From the NCBI GenBank assembly GCA_963704545.1, contig OY969915.1:2356001-2420000 (forward strand): a stretch of DNA of 64,000 bases, written 5' to 3'. Positions 33,756 to 43,220 of the stretch are shown here, in pieces. The position numbers were made by a program, and so were the translations under genes. Origin of the DNA: VRUE01 sp963704545 (GTDB taxonomy: Bacteria; Actinomycetota; Thermoleophilia; Solirubrobacterales; 70-9). The notes under the pieces were generated by a model. It saw nothing but the letters and a program-made list of their open reading frames with translations. It was not told where the DNA came from and ran no database searches. Within the stretch, counting starts at the first letter, position 1; the number at the start of each line of letters is the position of its first letter.

Positions 33756-34874
33756 CTAACGCTCGGTCACCCCGTGACGCAACCGCAGGACACGGCCGAC
33801 CGAGGCCTCGAAGGCGCCGCGATCGAGCACTCCGGAGCGCAGCCCACGCTGCAGGGCGCGGCGGGCACGGGCGGCCGCGTGGAAGTCGGCGAAGAGGAGG
33901 AGGTCCGTGCCGGCCCGGATCGCCGCGGTGCCGGCCCTCGCCGCGCCGCCGAAGTTGCGGACCGCCACGGCTTCCATCGCGTCGGTGATCGAGACGCCCC
34001 GGAAGCCGAGGCGCGAGCGCAGCTCACCGGTCGCGATCGGGCGGGCGAAGGCCGCCGGCTTGGGAGAGAAAGCGGGGTAGATCGCGGTGCTCAGCATCAC
34101 CATCTCCCCTCCCGCCTCGACGAAGCGGCGGAACGGGGCCTCGTCCAGGCGGCGCAGCGTCGCCCTGGAGAGCCCGATCCGTTCGACCGCGAAGTCCGTG
34201 TTCTGGCGGGCCGCGCCGAGACCCGGGAAGTGCTTGGCCGTGGCGGCGACGGCGCCGCTCTGGAGCCCTTCGGCAAAGGCGACCCCGGTGGCGGAGACCC
34301 GGGGCGGAGTCGAGCCGAAACCCCGGTCGGTCACCTCGATCGTGCCGCCGGGCCGGGCGACGTCGAGCACCGGGGCCAGATCGACGTCGATGCCCATGTC
34401 GCGGAGGTTGGCCGCGGTCGCGCGCCCCTGCCCGCGGCTGAAGGCGGCGCCACGGGCGCCCATCTCCTCTGCCGAGGCCGAGGGAGCACCGCCAACCCTC
34501 TTCACCAGCCCACCCTCCTGATCGACCATCACCAGCAGCGGGTCGCGCAGGCCCGGCGGCCGGGGGATCGCCTGCAGGCGACGAACGAGGCGCCGGCCGG
34601 CGCTGCGGCTCGGCAGGTTCTCGGCGAAGAGGATCACGCCCGCGATCTCCCCAGAGCGGATCGTCCGCGCCAGGGCCGGCGGCACCTCGGTCCCCTGGAA
34701 GCCGGCGACGAGCCGCTGGCCGGCGAGCTCCGCGAGCGACAGCCTGGAGGCGGCGGTCGCCGTCGGCTCAGGCCCCGAGCCGTCTCCCAGCGAAGCCCCG
34801 AAGACGAACGCCAGGATCGCCAGTCCGCCGGCCGCACCGACCGCGATCCGCCTGCGCCTCGTCCTCGCACCCAC
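33756..34874 (-). CDS. nagZ: Beta-N-acetylhexosaminidase (GH3, NagZ-like)
   Basis: Glycoside hydrolase family 3 enzyme, 372 aa, cleaving GlcNAc from peptidoglycan fragments. An N-terminal membrane anchor or signal (VGAAGGLAILAFVFGASLG) suggests an extracytoplasmic location. Conserved blocks: VMVDQEGGLVKRV, AANLRDMGIDVDLAPVLDV, AATAKHFPGLGA (KH dyad) and SITDAMEAVAV with the nucleophilic Asp. GTG 34874 is the outermost base of a 46-bp palindrome that also carries its TAAGCT -10 box 7 bases upstream. Divergent from bioB. Confidence 0.88.
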   Translation of the reverse strand: MGARTRRRRIAVGAAGGLAILAFVFGASLGDGSGPEPTATAASRLSLAELAGQRLVAGFQGTEVPPALARTIRSGEIAGVILFAENLPSRSAGRRLVRRLQAIPRPPGLRDPLLVMVDQEGGLVKRVGGAPSASAEEMGARGAAFSRGQGRATAANLRDMGIDVDLAPVLDVARPGGTIEVTDRGFGSTPPRVSATGVAFAEGLQSGAVAATAKHFPGLGAARQNTDFAVERIGLSRATLRRLDEAPFRRFVEAGGEMVMLSTAIYPAFSPKPAAFARPIATGELRSRLGFRGVSITDAMEAVAVRNFGGAARAGTAAIRAGTDLLLFADFHAAARARRALQRGLRSGVLDRGAFEASVGRVLRLRHGVTER

Positions 34875-34919
34875 GTGTCTGAGCTTAGGGGTCCATATGA
34901 CCCCCTAAGCTCAGACACG
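34874..34919. repeat. 46-bp palindrome over divergent nagZ/bioB promoters
   Basis: 18-bp perfect arms (34874-34891 and 34902-34919) around a 10-base centre containing CATATG. Each arm carries TAAGCT, so both strands read a -10-like hexamer. The minus-strand one is 7 bases from the nagZ GTG. It could be an operator for a dimeric regulator or a hairpin. Confidence 0.7.
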
Positions 34920-34964
34920 CCCCCAGGGAGGGGCGTCCGGGCCGGTGCCTAGCCTTGCGCGCAA

Positions 34965-36100
34965 GTGGCCTCCCTGATCTCATTCGACGAAGCGCTGGCG
35001 CTCGGCGAGCTGACCGACCGCGAGGAGATCGGCGACCTGGTCGAGCGCGCCTGGAAGGTGCGCCAGGAGAACTTCGGCGACTCGACCGACATGTGCTCGC
35101 TGGTCAACGCCAAGTCGGGCGGATGCGCCGAGGACTGCGGCTTCTGTGCCCAGTCGCGCTACGCCGAGGCGGACACGCCGATGCACGCGATGATGGAGCC
35201 CGAGCAGATCCTCGAGCACGCCAAAGCCGCGGAGGCGGCCGGCGCGCACCGCTTCTGCATGGTCACCCAGGGCCAGGGCCTCTCCAAGCGCGACTTCGAG
35301 AAAATCCTCGCGGGCGCCAAGCTGGTCGCCGAGCAGACCAACCTGAAGCGCTGCGCCTCGATCGGCCACATGTCTGGCGATCGGGCGAAGAGGCTGCGCG
35401 AGGCGGGGATCCAGCGCGTCCACCACAACGTCGAGTCGGCGCGCTCCTACTACCCGGAGGTCTCGACCACAGTCCGCTACGAGGGGCGGCTGCGGACGAT
35501 CGACGCGGTCAAGGAGGCTGGCCTCGAGACCTGCGTCGGCGGCATCCTCAACCTCGGCGAGTCGCCGCACCAGCGGGTCGAGATGGCCTTCGAGCTCTCC
35601 GAGCTCGACCCCACCTCGGTCCCGATCAACCTGCTCAACCCGCGCGACGGCACCAAGTTCGGCGACCGGCCGCTGATGGACGCCTGGGAGGTCGTCAAGT
35701 GGGTGGCGATCTTCCGCCTGATCATCCCGGGCGCCCTCTTCCGCCTCTGCGGAGGGCGGGTCGAGAACCTCGGCGACCTGCAACCGCTCGCGGTCAAGGC
35801 GGGGCTGAACGGGGTGATGATGGGGAACTTCCTCACCACCCTGGGCGCCGAGCCCGAGGACGACCGGGCGATGTTCGAAGAGCTGGGCCTGAACGTCGCC
35901 CGCCAGCCCGACAACGGCGCCAACCCGCGTCCCGACAACCGCGACGGCTGGCTCGAGGGCGAGGCACCGGTGACGCCGATCGACGAGCTGATCGACCGCC
36001 AGGACGAGGCCAACTTCTGGGACCCCTCGACCCAGCTGCGCGTGGTCAAGAAGGCCAAGAAGCCCCCGCCCTACCCGGCTTCGAGCACCGCTTCGGCTGC

Positions 36101-36104
<4 letters not shown>
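34965..36104 (+). CDS. bioB: Biotin synthase
   Basis: Radical-SAM enzyme, 379 aa, inserting sulfur into dethiobiotin as the last step of biotin synthesis. The 4Fe-4S ligands are C54, C58 and C61 in CAEDCGFC. Other family blocks include RFCMVTQGQG, HHNVESARSYYPEV, GGILNLGES and PINLLNPRDGTKFGDRP. A C-terminal extension of about 40 residues is rich in Pro, Asp and Lys. GTG 34965 follows TAGCCT by 9 bases without a ribosome site. It leads the bioB-bioF-bioD operon. Confidence 0.95.
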
Positions 36105-37288
<1,184 letters not shown>

Positions 37289-37291
37289 GCC

Positions 37292-38002
37292 TTGCGGGGC
37301 GTGTTCGTCACAGGCACGAGCACCGAGGTCGGCAAGACCGTGGTCGCCGCCGTCATCGCCCACACCCTCGCGGCCGAAGGCAACAGGGTCGCCGTCTTCA
37401 AGCCGGCGGTAACCGGCCTAGACCCCGAACAGCCCGCCGACGGGCCGAAATCCGCCCCTATGGGGCGGATTTCGGCCCGTCGGCGGGAGAGGGAGGCGGA
37501 CCATGCGCTGCTGCGGCGGGCCGGCGGGTCGAGTCAGGCCGATGAGGAGATCGCGCCCTACCGCTACGGGCCACCCGCATCGCCGCACTTGGCCGCGGCG
37601 CTCGCCGGCGAGGAGATCGATCCCGAGCGGCTTCGCACTGCTGTCGGCGCCGCGGCGGCCAATGCCGACGTGCTGGTCTGCGAGGGCGTCGGCGGCCTGC
37701 TCGTTCCCCTCCGCGAGGACTACCTCGTCCGCGACTTCGCAGTCGATCTGGGCCTACCCCTCGTCGTCGCCGCTTCGCCCGGCCTGGGGACCATCAACCA
37801 CACACTGCTGACGGTCGAGGCCGCGCACACCGCCGGCCTGACCGTCGAGCTGGTGGTCCTGACTCCCTGGCCGGAGTCGCCGAGCGAGATCGAGCGGTCC
37901 AATCGCGAGACGATCGAGGCGCTCTCCGGCGCGAGGGTCGCGACGCTGCCACGGATCGACCTGGACGACCCCGCGAGCTGGCCGCGGCTGGCGCTCAGCT
38001 GA
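37292..38002 (+). CDS. bioD: Dethiobiotin synthetase (with in-frame palindrome)
   Basis: ATP-dependent enzyme, 236 aa, closing the ureido ring from DAPA and CO2. P-loop GTSTEVGKT (8-16), FKPAVTG, and CEGVGGLLVPL are present. Residues about 48-66 are encoded by a perfect 26-bp inverted repeat (37433-37487) and read GPKSAPMGRISARRR; this stretch has no counterpart I know in BioD, where the loop leads directly to ADHALL. The frame is kept, so the protein may work. Start TTG 37292 or GTG 37301. Its end overlaps convergent yaaA by 8 bp. Confidence 0.9.
   Translation: MRGVFVTGTSTEVGKTVVAAVIAHTLAAEGNRVAVFKPAVTGLDPEQPADGPKSAPMGRISARRREREADHALLRRAGGSSQADEEIAPYRYGPPASPHLAAALAGEEIDPERLRTAVGAAAANADVLVCEGVGGLLVPLREDYLVRDFAVDLGLPLVVAASPGLGTINHTLLTVEAAHTAGLTVELVVLTPWPESPSEIERSNRETIEALSGARVATLPRIDLDDPASWPRLALS
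37433..37487. repeat. Perfect 26-bp inverted repeat inside bioD
   Basis: Arms 37433-37458 and 37462-37487 are fully complementary, with a 3-nt TAT loop. It lies within the bioD reading frame without breaking it. This is the tightest hairpin in the window. Confidence 0.85.
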
Positions 38003-38663
38003 CGATCACGTCGAGGCTCGCCGGCGTCAGCTCGACCTCGAAGCCGGCCTCCCGTGCGATCGCAGCCACCTGCTCGGAGTTCTTCGGCTCCGACCTGGCG
38101 AGGAGCAGGGCACGGGCGACATCGCCACGGACCGCCTTGGCCATATGGGAGACGGCCTTGCGCTCCCCTTCCTCCTCGCGAAACGCGCGCACCGCCAGCA
38201 AGGGTGCCTTCTTCGGCTTCCAGGCCGCCACATAGGCGCCGGAGCGCATGTCGACGACCGTCTCGCCGGGCTCGTCCGGCAGCGCGGCCCGCAGCGAGTC
38301 GCGCCACCCGGCGGCGAGCGGACCGATGCCGTCGAGCTTCGCCGACGGCGGCAGGCGGTAGCAGGGGATGCGATCCCCGGGCCGGACGAACCCCCAGAGC
38401 GCACTCGCGATCAGCACCCGCTTCGCCGCACGCCGGCGCGCGGCGGCCGGTAGGTCCGGCAGGCCGAGGCGCTGGTGGAGAACGCCGGTGTAGACCTCGG
38501 TCGCCGGCGCGGCCGGCGCCTCTCGCAGATCCGGGTCGAGCTTGTCGAGCAACGCGGCCCGCCGCCCCCCCAGCTCCGCGGCAAAGGCAAGGGAGTCGAG
38601 GTCAACGGGGTCTCCCGCGTCGGGCTTGGCCTTGCCTTCGGAGGGCGGCAGCAGGATCAGCAC
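37995..38663 (-). CDS. yaaA: YaaA-family peroxide stress protein
   Basis: 222-aa protein of the YaaA/DUF328 family, linked in E. coli to lowering free iron and oxidative DNA damage. MLILLPPSEGK at the N terminus, the RVLIASALWGFVRPGDRIPCYRL block, and AVSHMAKAVRGDVAR near the C terminus are the family signatures. GTG 38663 is the start. Convergent with bioD, overlapping 8 bp. Confidence 0.88.
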   Translation of the reverse strand: MLILLPPSEGKAKPDAGDPVDLDSLAFAAELGGRRAALLDKLDPDLREAPAAPATEVYTGVLHQRLGLPDLPAAARRRAAKRVLIASALWGFVRPGDRIPCYRLPPSAKLDGIGPLAAGWRDSLRAALPDEPGETVVDMRSGAYVAAWKPKKAPLLAVRAFREEEGERKAVSHMAKAVRGDVARALLLARSEPKNSEQVAAIAREAGFEVELTPASLDVIVS

Positions 38664-38675
38664 CGGCGCAGCCTC

Positions 38676-40175
38676 TCAGGCGACAGGCCCACCGGCGGCG
38701 ACGGTCTCGCGCCCGGCCAGCTCCTCGCCGCCGGGGTTGACCGCGGCCTCGGCGGCCTCGGGGCTGAGCGGGTCGCGCCTGGCCCGGATCGCCGCGGCTC
38801 CGATCACGGCGCCGACGAGCGCGACCACGGCGCAGACGCTCATCGCGTGCCCGAGTGCATCGACGAATTCCTGCGGACTGGCGTCGGCGAAGCTGGTGCC
38901 AACGGCGCCCTGGAAGATCGCGCCGGTGACGGCGACGCCGAGGCTGCCGCCGACCATGCGGAACATCGAGAGCACGCCGGAGGCGATGCCGGCCTTCTCG
39001 ACCGGCACGGCGTTCATCGCGGCGCTGGTCATCGGCGACATCGTCAGCGCGATGCCGATACCGAGCAGCATGAAACCGGGAAGCAACTCGAGGTAGGTGG
39101 AGTCCACCGCGATCCCGCTGAAGCTGTAGAGCGAGCCGGAGACGACGACGAGCCCGGCGGCGATCAGCCAGCGCGGGCCGAACCGATCGGCGAGCCGGCC
39201 CGCAAGAGGGGCGATGCCGACGATCATCAGGGTCGAGGGCAGGAACCTGACCCCCGCCTCCAGCGGCGAGTAGCGGAGGATGTCCTGCATGTAGAGAGCG
39301 AGGAAGAAGAAGACGCCGAGCATCGAGAAGGAGACGATCGCCGCGACCATGACGGCGCCGAGGAAGTTGCGGTTGGAGAAGAAGCGGAACTCGACCATCG
39401 GCACCTTGACCCGCAGCTCGATCGCGGCGAACGCGGCCAGCCCGACCGCCGCGCCCACCAGCAGAGCGACGATCTCGGTCGAGCCCCAGCCCCATTCGTT
39501 GCCCTCGACCAGGGCCAGGATCAACGCCGTCAGGGCCCCGGTCAGCACGACGACGCCGGCGAAGTCGACCTCGCGGCCGACGGTGTTGTCGCGCGACTCG
39601 CGCACGGCGAAGAGCGAAGCGGTGACGGCGCCGATCGCGACCGGGATGTTGAGGTAGAAGATCGCCCGCCAGCTGACGTGCTCGGTGAGCAGCCCGCCGA
39701 CGACCGGCCCGACCGCCAGGGCCAGGGCGGAGACACCCGCCCACATGCCCATCGCCTTGCCGCGCTCCGCCGGCGGGAAGGCGTCGGTGATGATCGAGAG
39801 CGTCGCCGGCATCATCAGCGCCGCGCCGACCCCCTGGACCACGCGGCTGACGACGAGGTCTGTCGGGCTGGCGGCGAACCCGGCCGTCGCCGAGGAGAGA
39901 GCGAAGATGACGACGCCGAAGAGGAACATGCGCCGGCGGCCGAAGATGTCGCCGAGCCGCCCCCCGGTCGCCAGCAGCACGGCGAAGGAGAGCGTGTAGC
40001 CGTTTACGGTCCACTCCAGGCCGGAGATCGAGGCGTCGAGGTCGCGCTGGATCGAGGGCAGCGCCACGTTCACGACCGTGTTGTCGAGCATGATCATGAA
40101 CAGCGCGAAGCACATCGCGCCGAGCGTCCACCACTTGCGGTTGTCGTCGGTGATCAGGTGCCGATAGCGGGTCAA
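38676..40175 (-). CDS. MFS drug efflux transporter (DHA2, EmrB/QacA type)
   Basis: Integral membrane proton antiporter, 499 aa, with about 14 transmembrane helices. LDNTVVNVALPSIQRDL and WTVNGYTLSFAVLLATGGRLGDIFGRRRMF are the family motifs (C and A), and GMWAGVSALALAVGPVVGG matches antiporter motif C. Its ATG overlaps the stop of the MarR gene by four bases, so a drug-responsive MarR-MFS operon is likely. Substrate unknown. Confidence 0.92.
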   Translation of the reverse strand: MTRYRHLITDDNRKWWTLGAMCFALFMIMLDNTVVNVALPSIQRDLDASISGLEWTVNGYTLSFAVLLATGGRLGDIFGRRRMFLFGVVIFALSSATAGFAASPTDLVVSRVVQGVGAALMMPATLSIITDAFPPAERGKAMGMWAGVSALALAVGPVVGGLLTEHVSWRAIFYLNIPVAIGAVTASLFAVRESRDNTVGREVDFAGVVVLTGALTALILALVEGNEWGWGSTEIVALLVGAAVGLAAFAAIELRVKVPMVEFRFFSNRNFLGAVMVAAIVSFSMLGVFFFLALYMQDILRYSPLEAGVRFLPSTLMIVGIAPLAGRLADRFGPRWLIAAGLVVVSGSLYSFSGIAVDSTYLELLPGFMLLGIGIALTMSPMTSAAMNAVPVEKAGIASGVLSMFRMVGGSLGVAVTGAIFQGAVGTSFADASPQEFVDALGHAMSVCAVVALVGAVIGAAAIRARRDPLSPEAAEAAVNPGGEELAGRETVAAGGPVA

Positions 40176-40710
40176 GCCGGTCCCACGCCCTTCAAATGCT
40201 CGTAGGCCTCGGCGATGTCCTGGCGGTCCATCAGCGAGTCGACCGCGGCGTCGAGCTTGCGCCGCTGTGCGGCCGTGAGGCTCGCGGCGAACGTCTCCAT
40301 GCCCGCCCGCCGCACGACCATCAGGGTGTCGACGAGCTTCTTGCCACGGGCGGTGATCGCGATCCGCCTCACCCGCCGGTCCTCGGGGTCCTCGACCCTG
40401 GTGGCGAGTCGCTTCTTGACCAGGACGTCGACCGCCCTGCTCATCGAGGGAACCGAGACGCCGAGCGCCTCCGCCAGGTCGCCGACCTGGCGCGCCTCGG
40501 TCGCCTCACCCACCCCCCCAGCTCGAGCAGGGCCTTGGACTGGGTCATCGAGAGGCCGCTCTCCTCGATCACCCGCAGCAGGTTGCCGCGGTCGTAGAGA
40601 AATAGGTGGCGCAGCAGGGCGCTTATCCGCGCCGCGGTCTCCTGCGCGCCCGCGCTGACCTCGGGGACGTCGACCTTCTCGATGATCGACTCGAGCTCAC
40701 TCGCTTGCAT
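40172..40710 (-). pseudogene. MarR-family regulator split by a -1 frameshift in a 7-G tract
   Basis: The N-terminal half (ATG 40710, to about residue 65: SGLSMTQSKALLELGG) and the C-terminal half (GEATEARQVGDLAEALGVSVPSMSRAVDVLVKKRLATR, ending 40172) lie in different frames but together form one complete MarR winged-helix protein of about 179 aa. The switch falls at a run of seven G (minus strand; C7 at 40513-40519). One more G restores the frame. The gene overlaps the MFS gene start and has a MarR-type operator upstream. Possibilities are a real mutation, a phase-variable tract, or an assembly error. Confidence 0.8.
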
Positions 40711-40731
40711 GCGAGCAATACTTGCATAATC

Positions 40732-40759
40732 GCAACTATTTCTCGAACGAAATAGTTGC
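40732..40759 (-). promoter_or_regulatory. MarR-type operator
   Basis: GCAACTATTTC (40732-40742) and GAAATAGTTGC (40749-40759) form perfect 11-bp arms around a 6-bp centre. The AT-rich 28-bp palindrome lies 21 bases upstream of the MarR ATG, the usual place for autoregulation of a MarR-efflux operon. Confidence 0.65.
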
Positions 40760-40762
40760 TCC

Positions 40763-40778
40763 TGTGACTCTAATCACA
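40763..40778. promoter_or_regulatory. CRP/FNR-like site
   Basis: TGTGACTCTAATCACA matches the TGTGA-N6-TCACA core of CRP-family binding sites exactly. It overlaps the stop codon of the desaturase gene (40774-40776) and is just upstream of the MarR operator, so it may activate the MarR-MFS operon. Confidence 0.5.
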
Positions 40779-42009
40779 GAGCGGGGTGGTCCTCCCGCCG
40801 GTACGGCCCGGGCTTGGGGCGCGGAGTCCCGCCGGGAAAGGCGAGCCGCAGGATCGTCCGCTGCACCATCCCGAGCTGCTGGCCGAAGGGACCGCTGTTG
40901 TAGGGGAGGCCGTAGCGTTCGCAGACCTGCTTCACCTGCGGCGCGATCTCCGCGTAGCGGGTGCTCGGCAGGTCCGGGAAGAGGTGGTGCTCGACCTGGT
41001 AGCCGAGGTTGCCGCTGGCGACGTGGAAGAGCGGGCCGCCCTCGATGTTCGCCGCCCCGGTCAGCTGACGCACGTACCAGCCGCCGCGGCTCTCGTCCTC
41101 GACTTCCTCGGGCTTGAACGTGTGGGTCTGGTCGGGGAAGTGGCCGCAGAAGATGATCGCGTAGGCCCAGACGTTGCGGACGATGTTCGCCGACGCGTTC
41201 GCCGACGCCGCGGCCCGGTAGGAGCTCCGGCCGCCGCCGAGGGCACGCTTCAGGACCCCGGCCAGCCCACCGCGGCTCCTGGCGCCGCTGCGGGCCTCGA
41301 GGCCCACGTCGAGGGCGGCCATGGCCAGGCCGCTCAGCAGCGGCCAGGCGATGTAGTCCTTGACGATCTGGCTCTTCGCCTTCTCTCGGATCCCCGCCAG
41401 CTCGCGCTTGATCTGCGCCTTGGACTTGCGGCCGGTCCGGATCGCCTCGAAGTCGAGGTCGTGGAGGGCCACGCCCCACTCGAAGAACGCCATCAGCAGC
41501 AGGTTGTAAAGCGGCTGGGCGAGATAGACCGGGTGCCAGCGCTGCTGCGGGTCGATCCGCATGATCTCGTAGCCCAGGTCCTTGTCCTTGCCGAGGATGT
41601 TGGTGAAGGTGTGGTGGACGTAGTTGTGGGAGTGCTTCCAGGCCTCGGCGGTCGAGGCGGTGTCCCAGTCCCAGGTCGAGGAGTTGATCTGGGGGTCGTT
41701 CATCCAGTCCCACTGGCCGTGCAGGACGTTGTGGCCGATCTCCATGTTCTCGAGGATCTTCGACATCGAGAGAGCGGCCGTGCCGGCGATCTTTGCCGGG
41801 CGGTAGCGGGCGCCGAGCAGCAGCACGCGCCCCATCACCGCAAGGCGGCGCTGCATCGCGATCATGCTCTCGATGTAGCGCCGGTCGCGTTCGCCGAGAT
41901 CGGCGAAGGTCCGGTCGCGGATCTCGTCGAGCTCCCGGGCCAGCTCCTCGAGCTGCTCCTCGGAAAGGTGCGCGAGCGGGCTCTCGACCTCAGCAGTCGT
42001 TGCGTTCAT
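40774..42009 (-). CDS. Membrane fatty acid desaturase (DesA3-like)
   Basis: Di-iron acyl-CoA or acyl-lipid desaturase, 411 aa. The three His boxes are present: H93-x3-H97 (GHNVLHGQ), H128-x3-H132-H133 (HSHNYVHH), and QVEHH near residue 320. Hydrophobic segments between them span the membrane. The neighbouring oxidoreductase ends 20 bases upstream on the same strand and would deliver electrons, as in the mycobacterial DesA3/Rv3230c pair making unsaturated fatty acids. Confidence 0.9.
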   Translation of the reverse strand: MNATTAEVESPLAHLSEEQLEELARELDEIRDRTFADLGERDRRYIESMIAMQRRLAVMGRVLLLGARYRPAKIAGTAALSMSKILENMEIGHNVLHGQWDWMNDPQINSSTWDWDTASTAEAWKHSHNYVHHTFTNILGKDKDLGYEIMRIDPQQRWHPVYLAQPLYNLLLMAFFEWGVALHDLDFEAIRTGRKSKAQIKRELAGIREKAKSQIVKDYIAWPLLSGLAMAALDVGLEARSGARSRGGLAGVLKRALGGGRSSYRAAASANASANIVRNVWAYAIIFCGHFPDQTHTFKPEEVEDESRGGWYVRQLTGAANIEGGPLFHVASGNLGYQVEHHLFPDLPSTRYAEIAPQVKQVCERYGLPYNSGPFGQQLGMVQRTILRLAFPGGTPRPKPGPYRREDHPAL

Positions 42010-42028
42010 CGTCTTCCTTTCGTCGGTT

Positions 42029-43126
42029 TCAAAGCGCGATCTCGATCGGTCCTTCGGGGGCGTTGACGCAGGTGCGGATCATCTCTCCCTCGCTGCCGTG
42101 GACCTTGCCGGTGCGCAGGTCGCGCACCTCCCCCCTGCAGAGCCTGCCCACGCAGGTGTGGCAGATGCCCATCCGGCAGCCGAAGGGCAGCGTGGCGCCC
42201 GCCTCCTCGCCGCCGACGAGGATCGGCGTGCCGCTGTCGCAACCCGCCTCGACCCCGCTCTTGACGAACCGCACGCGGCCTCCCTCGCCCTCGCCGGGTA
42301 CACCGCCGATCACCGGCTGGAAGCGCTCCATGTGGAGCAGCTCGGGGTCGCCGTCCCGCTCCCAGCGCTCGCTCATCGCATCGAGCATCGCGGCCGGGCC
42401 CGAGAGGAAGGCGTGGCGCTCGCGCCAGTCGGGGCAGAGCCGGTCGAGGTCGGCGGGGCCGATCCGGCCCTCCTCCGCGGTGATCCGAAGGTGCAGGGCA
42501 TAGCCCGCGTGGGCATCGCCGATCTCGCCCAGGCGCTCGGCGAAGATGACTCCCTCGATCTCGCGGGCGGAGTGGACGTGGACCGCGTCGGCCAGCGAGT
42601 CGCTGCGATGCAGGCTGCGCAGCATGCTCATGATCGGCGTGATCCCGCTGCCGGCGCTGAGGAAGAGCAGCTTGCGCGGTGGCGGATCGGGTAGCACGAA
42701 CATGCCTTCGACGCCACCGAGCCGGACGACGTCTCCGGGCCGGGCCTGGCGCACGAAGTAGGGGGAGACCTTGCCCGTTTCGACCAGCTTCGGCGTGATG
42801 CTGATGCAGCCGTCCGGACGACCGGGCTCCGAGGTCAGCGAGTAGGCGCGCCAGTGGTGGATGCCATCGACGACGACGCCGATCCGCAGGTACTGCCCGG
42901 GCCGGTGGCCGGGCCACTCGAAGCCGGGGCGGATCAGCACGGTCGCCGCTTCGGGCGTCTCGGCGTCGATGCGCTCGATCCGCCCGCGCAGCTCGCGCGT
43001 CGACCAGAGCGGGTTGATCAGCTCGAGGTAGTCGTCGGGCAGGAGCGGCGTGAACAGCGAGCGGACCGCGTGCAGGGCCCTGCGCCTCAGCGGCGGGACC
43101 TTCGGGGGTGCTCCTCGCTCTGCCAT
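42029..43126 (-). CDS. Ferredoxin-reductase-type electron donor for the desaturase
   Basis: 365-aa flavoprotein with a C-terminal 2Fe-2S ferredoxin domain. RAYSLTSEP binds FAD, SAGSGITPIMSML binds NAD(P)H, and CRMGICHTCVGRLCRG plus a later TCVN supply the cluster cysteines. This is the Rv3230c layout that reduces DesA3-type desaturases at the membrane. It is the first gene of the two-gene operon. TTGACA at 43168-43163 (minus strand) may be its -35; no good -10 is seen. Divergent from bioA. Confidence 0.9.
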   Translation of the reverse strand: MAERGAPPKVPPLRRRALHAVRSLFTPLLPDDYLELINPLWSTRELRGRIERIDAETPEAATVLIRPGFEWPGHRPGQYLRIGVVVDGIHHWRAYSLTSEPGRPDGCISITPKLVETGKVSPYFVRQARPGDVVRLGGVEGMFVLPDPPPRKLLFLSAGSGITPIMSMLRSLHRSDSLADAVHVHSAREIEGVIFAERLGEIGDAHAGYALHLRITAEEGRIGPADLDRLCPDWRERHAFLSGPAAMLDAMSERWERDGDPELLHMERFQPVIGGVPGEGEGGRVRFVKSGVEAGCDSGTPILVGGEEAGATLPFGCRMGICHTCVGRLCRGEVRDLRTGKVHGSEGEMIRTCVNAPEGPIEIAL

Positions 43127-43220
43127 TGATTGATATTACACAGATCGATGTAGAGGTTTGTGTGTCAAGCCGCACGCTCGGATGCTGCCGCCGGACAGCG
43201 GGCTAGGGTCGTTCTACCCG

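Noticed and set aside
40172..40710. Programmed ribosomal frameshifting in MarR
   Set aside because: The G-run could be slippery, but no stimulatory hairpin or Shine-Dalgarno-like spacing was found, and the same lesion in SpoIIE favours mutation, slippage at DNA level or sequencing error. Not excluded.
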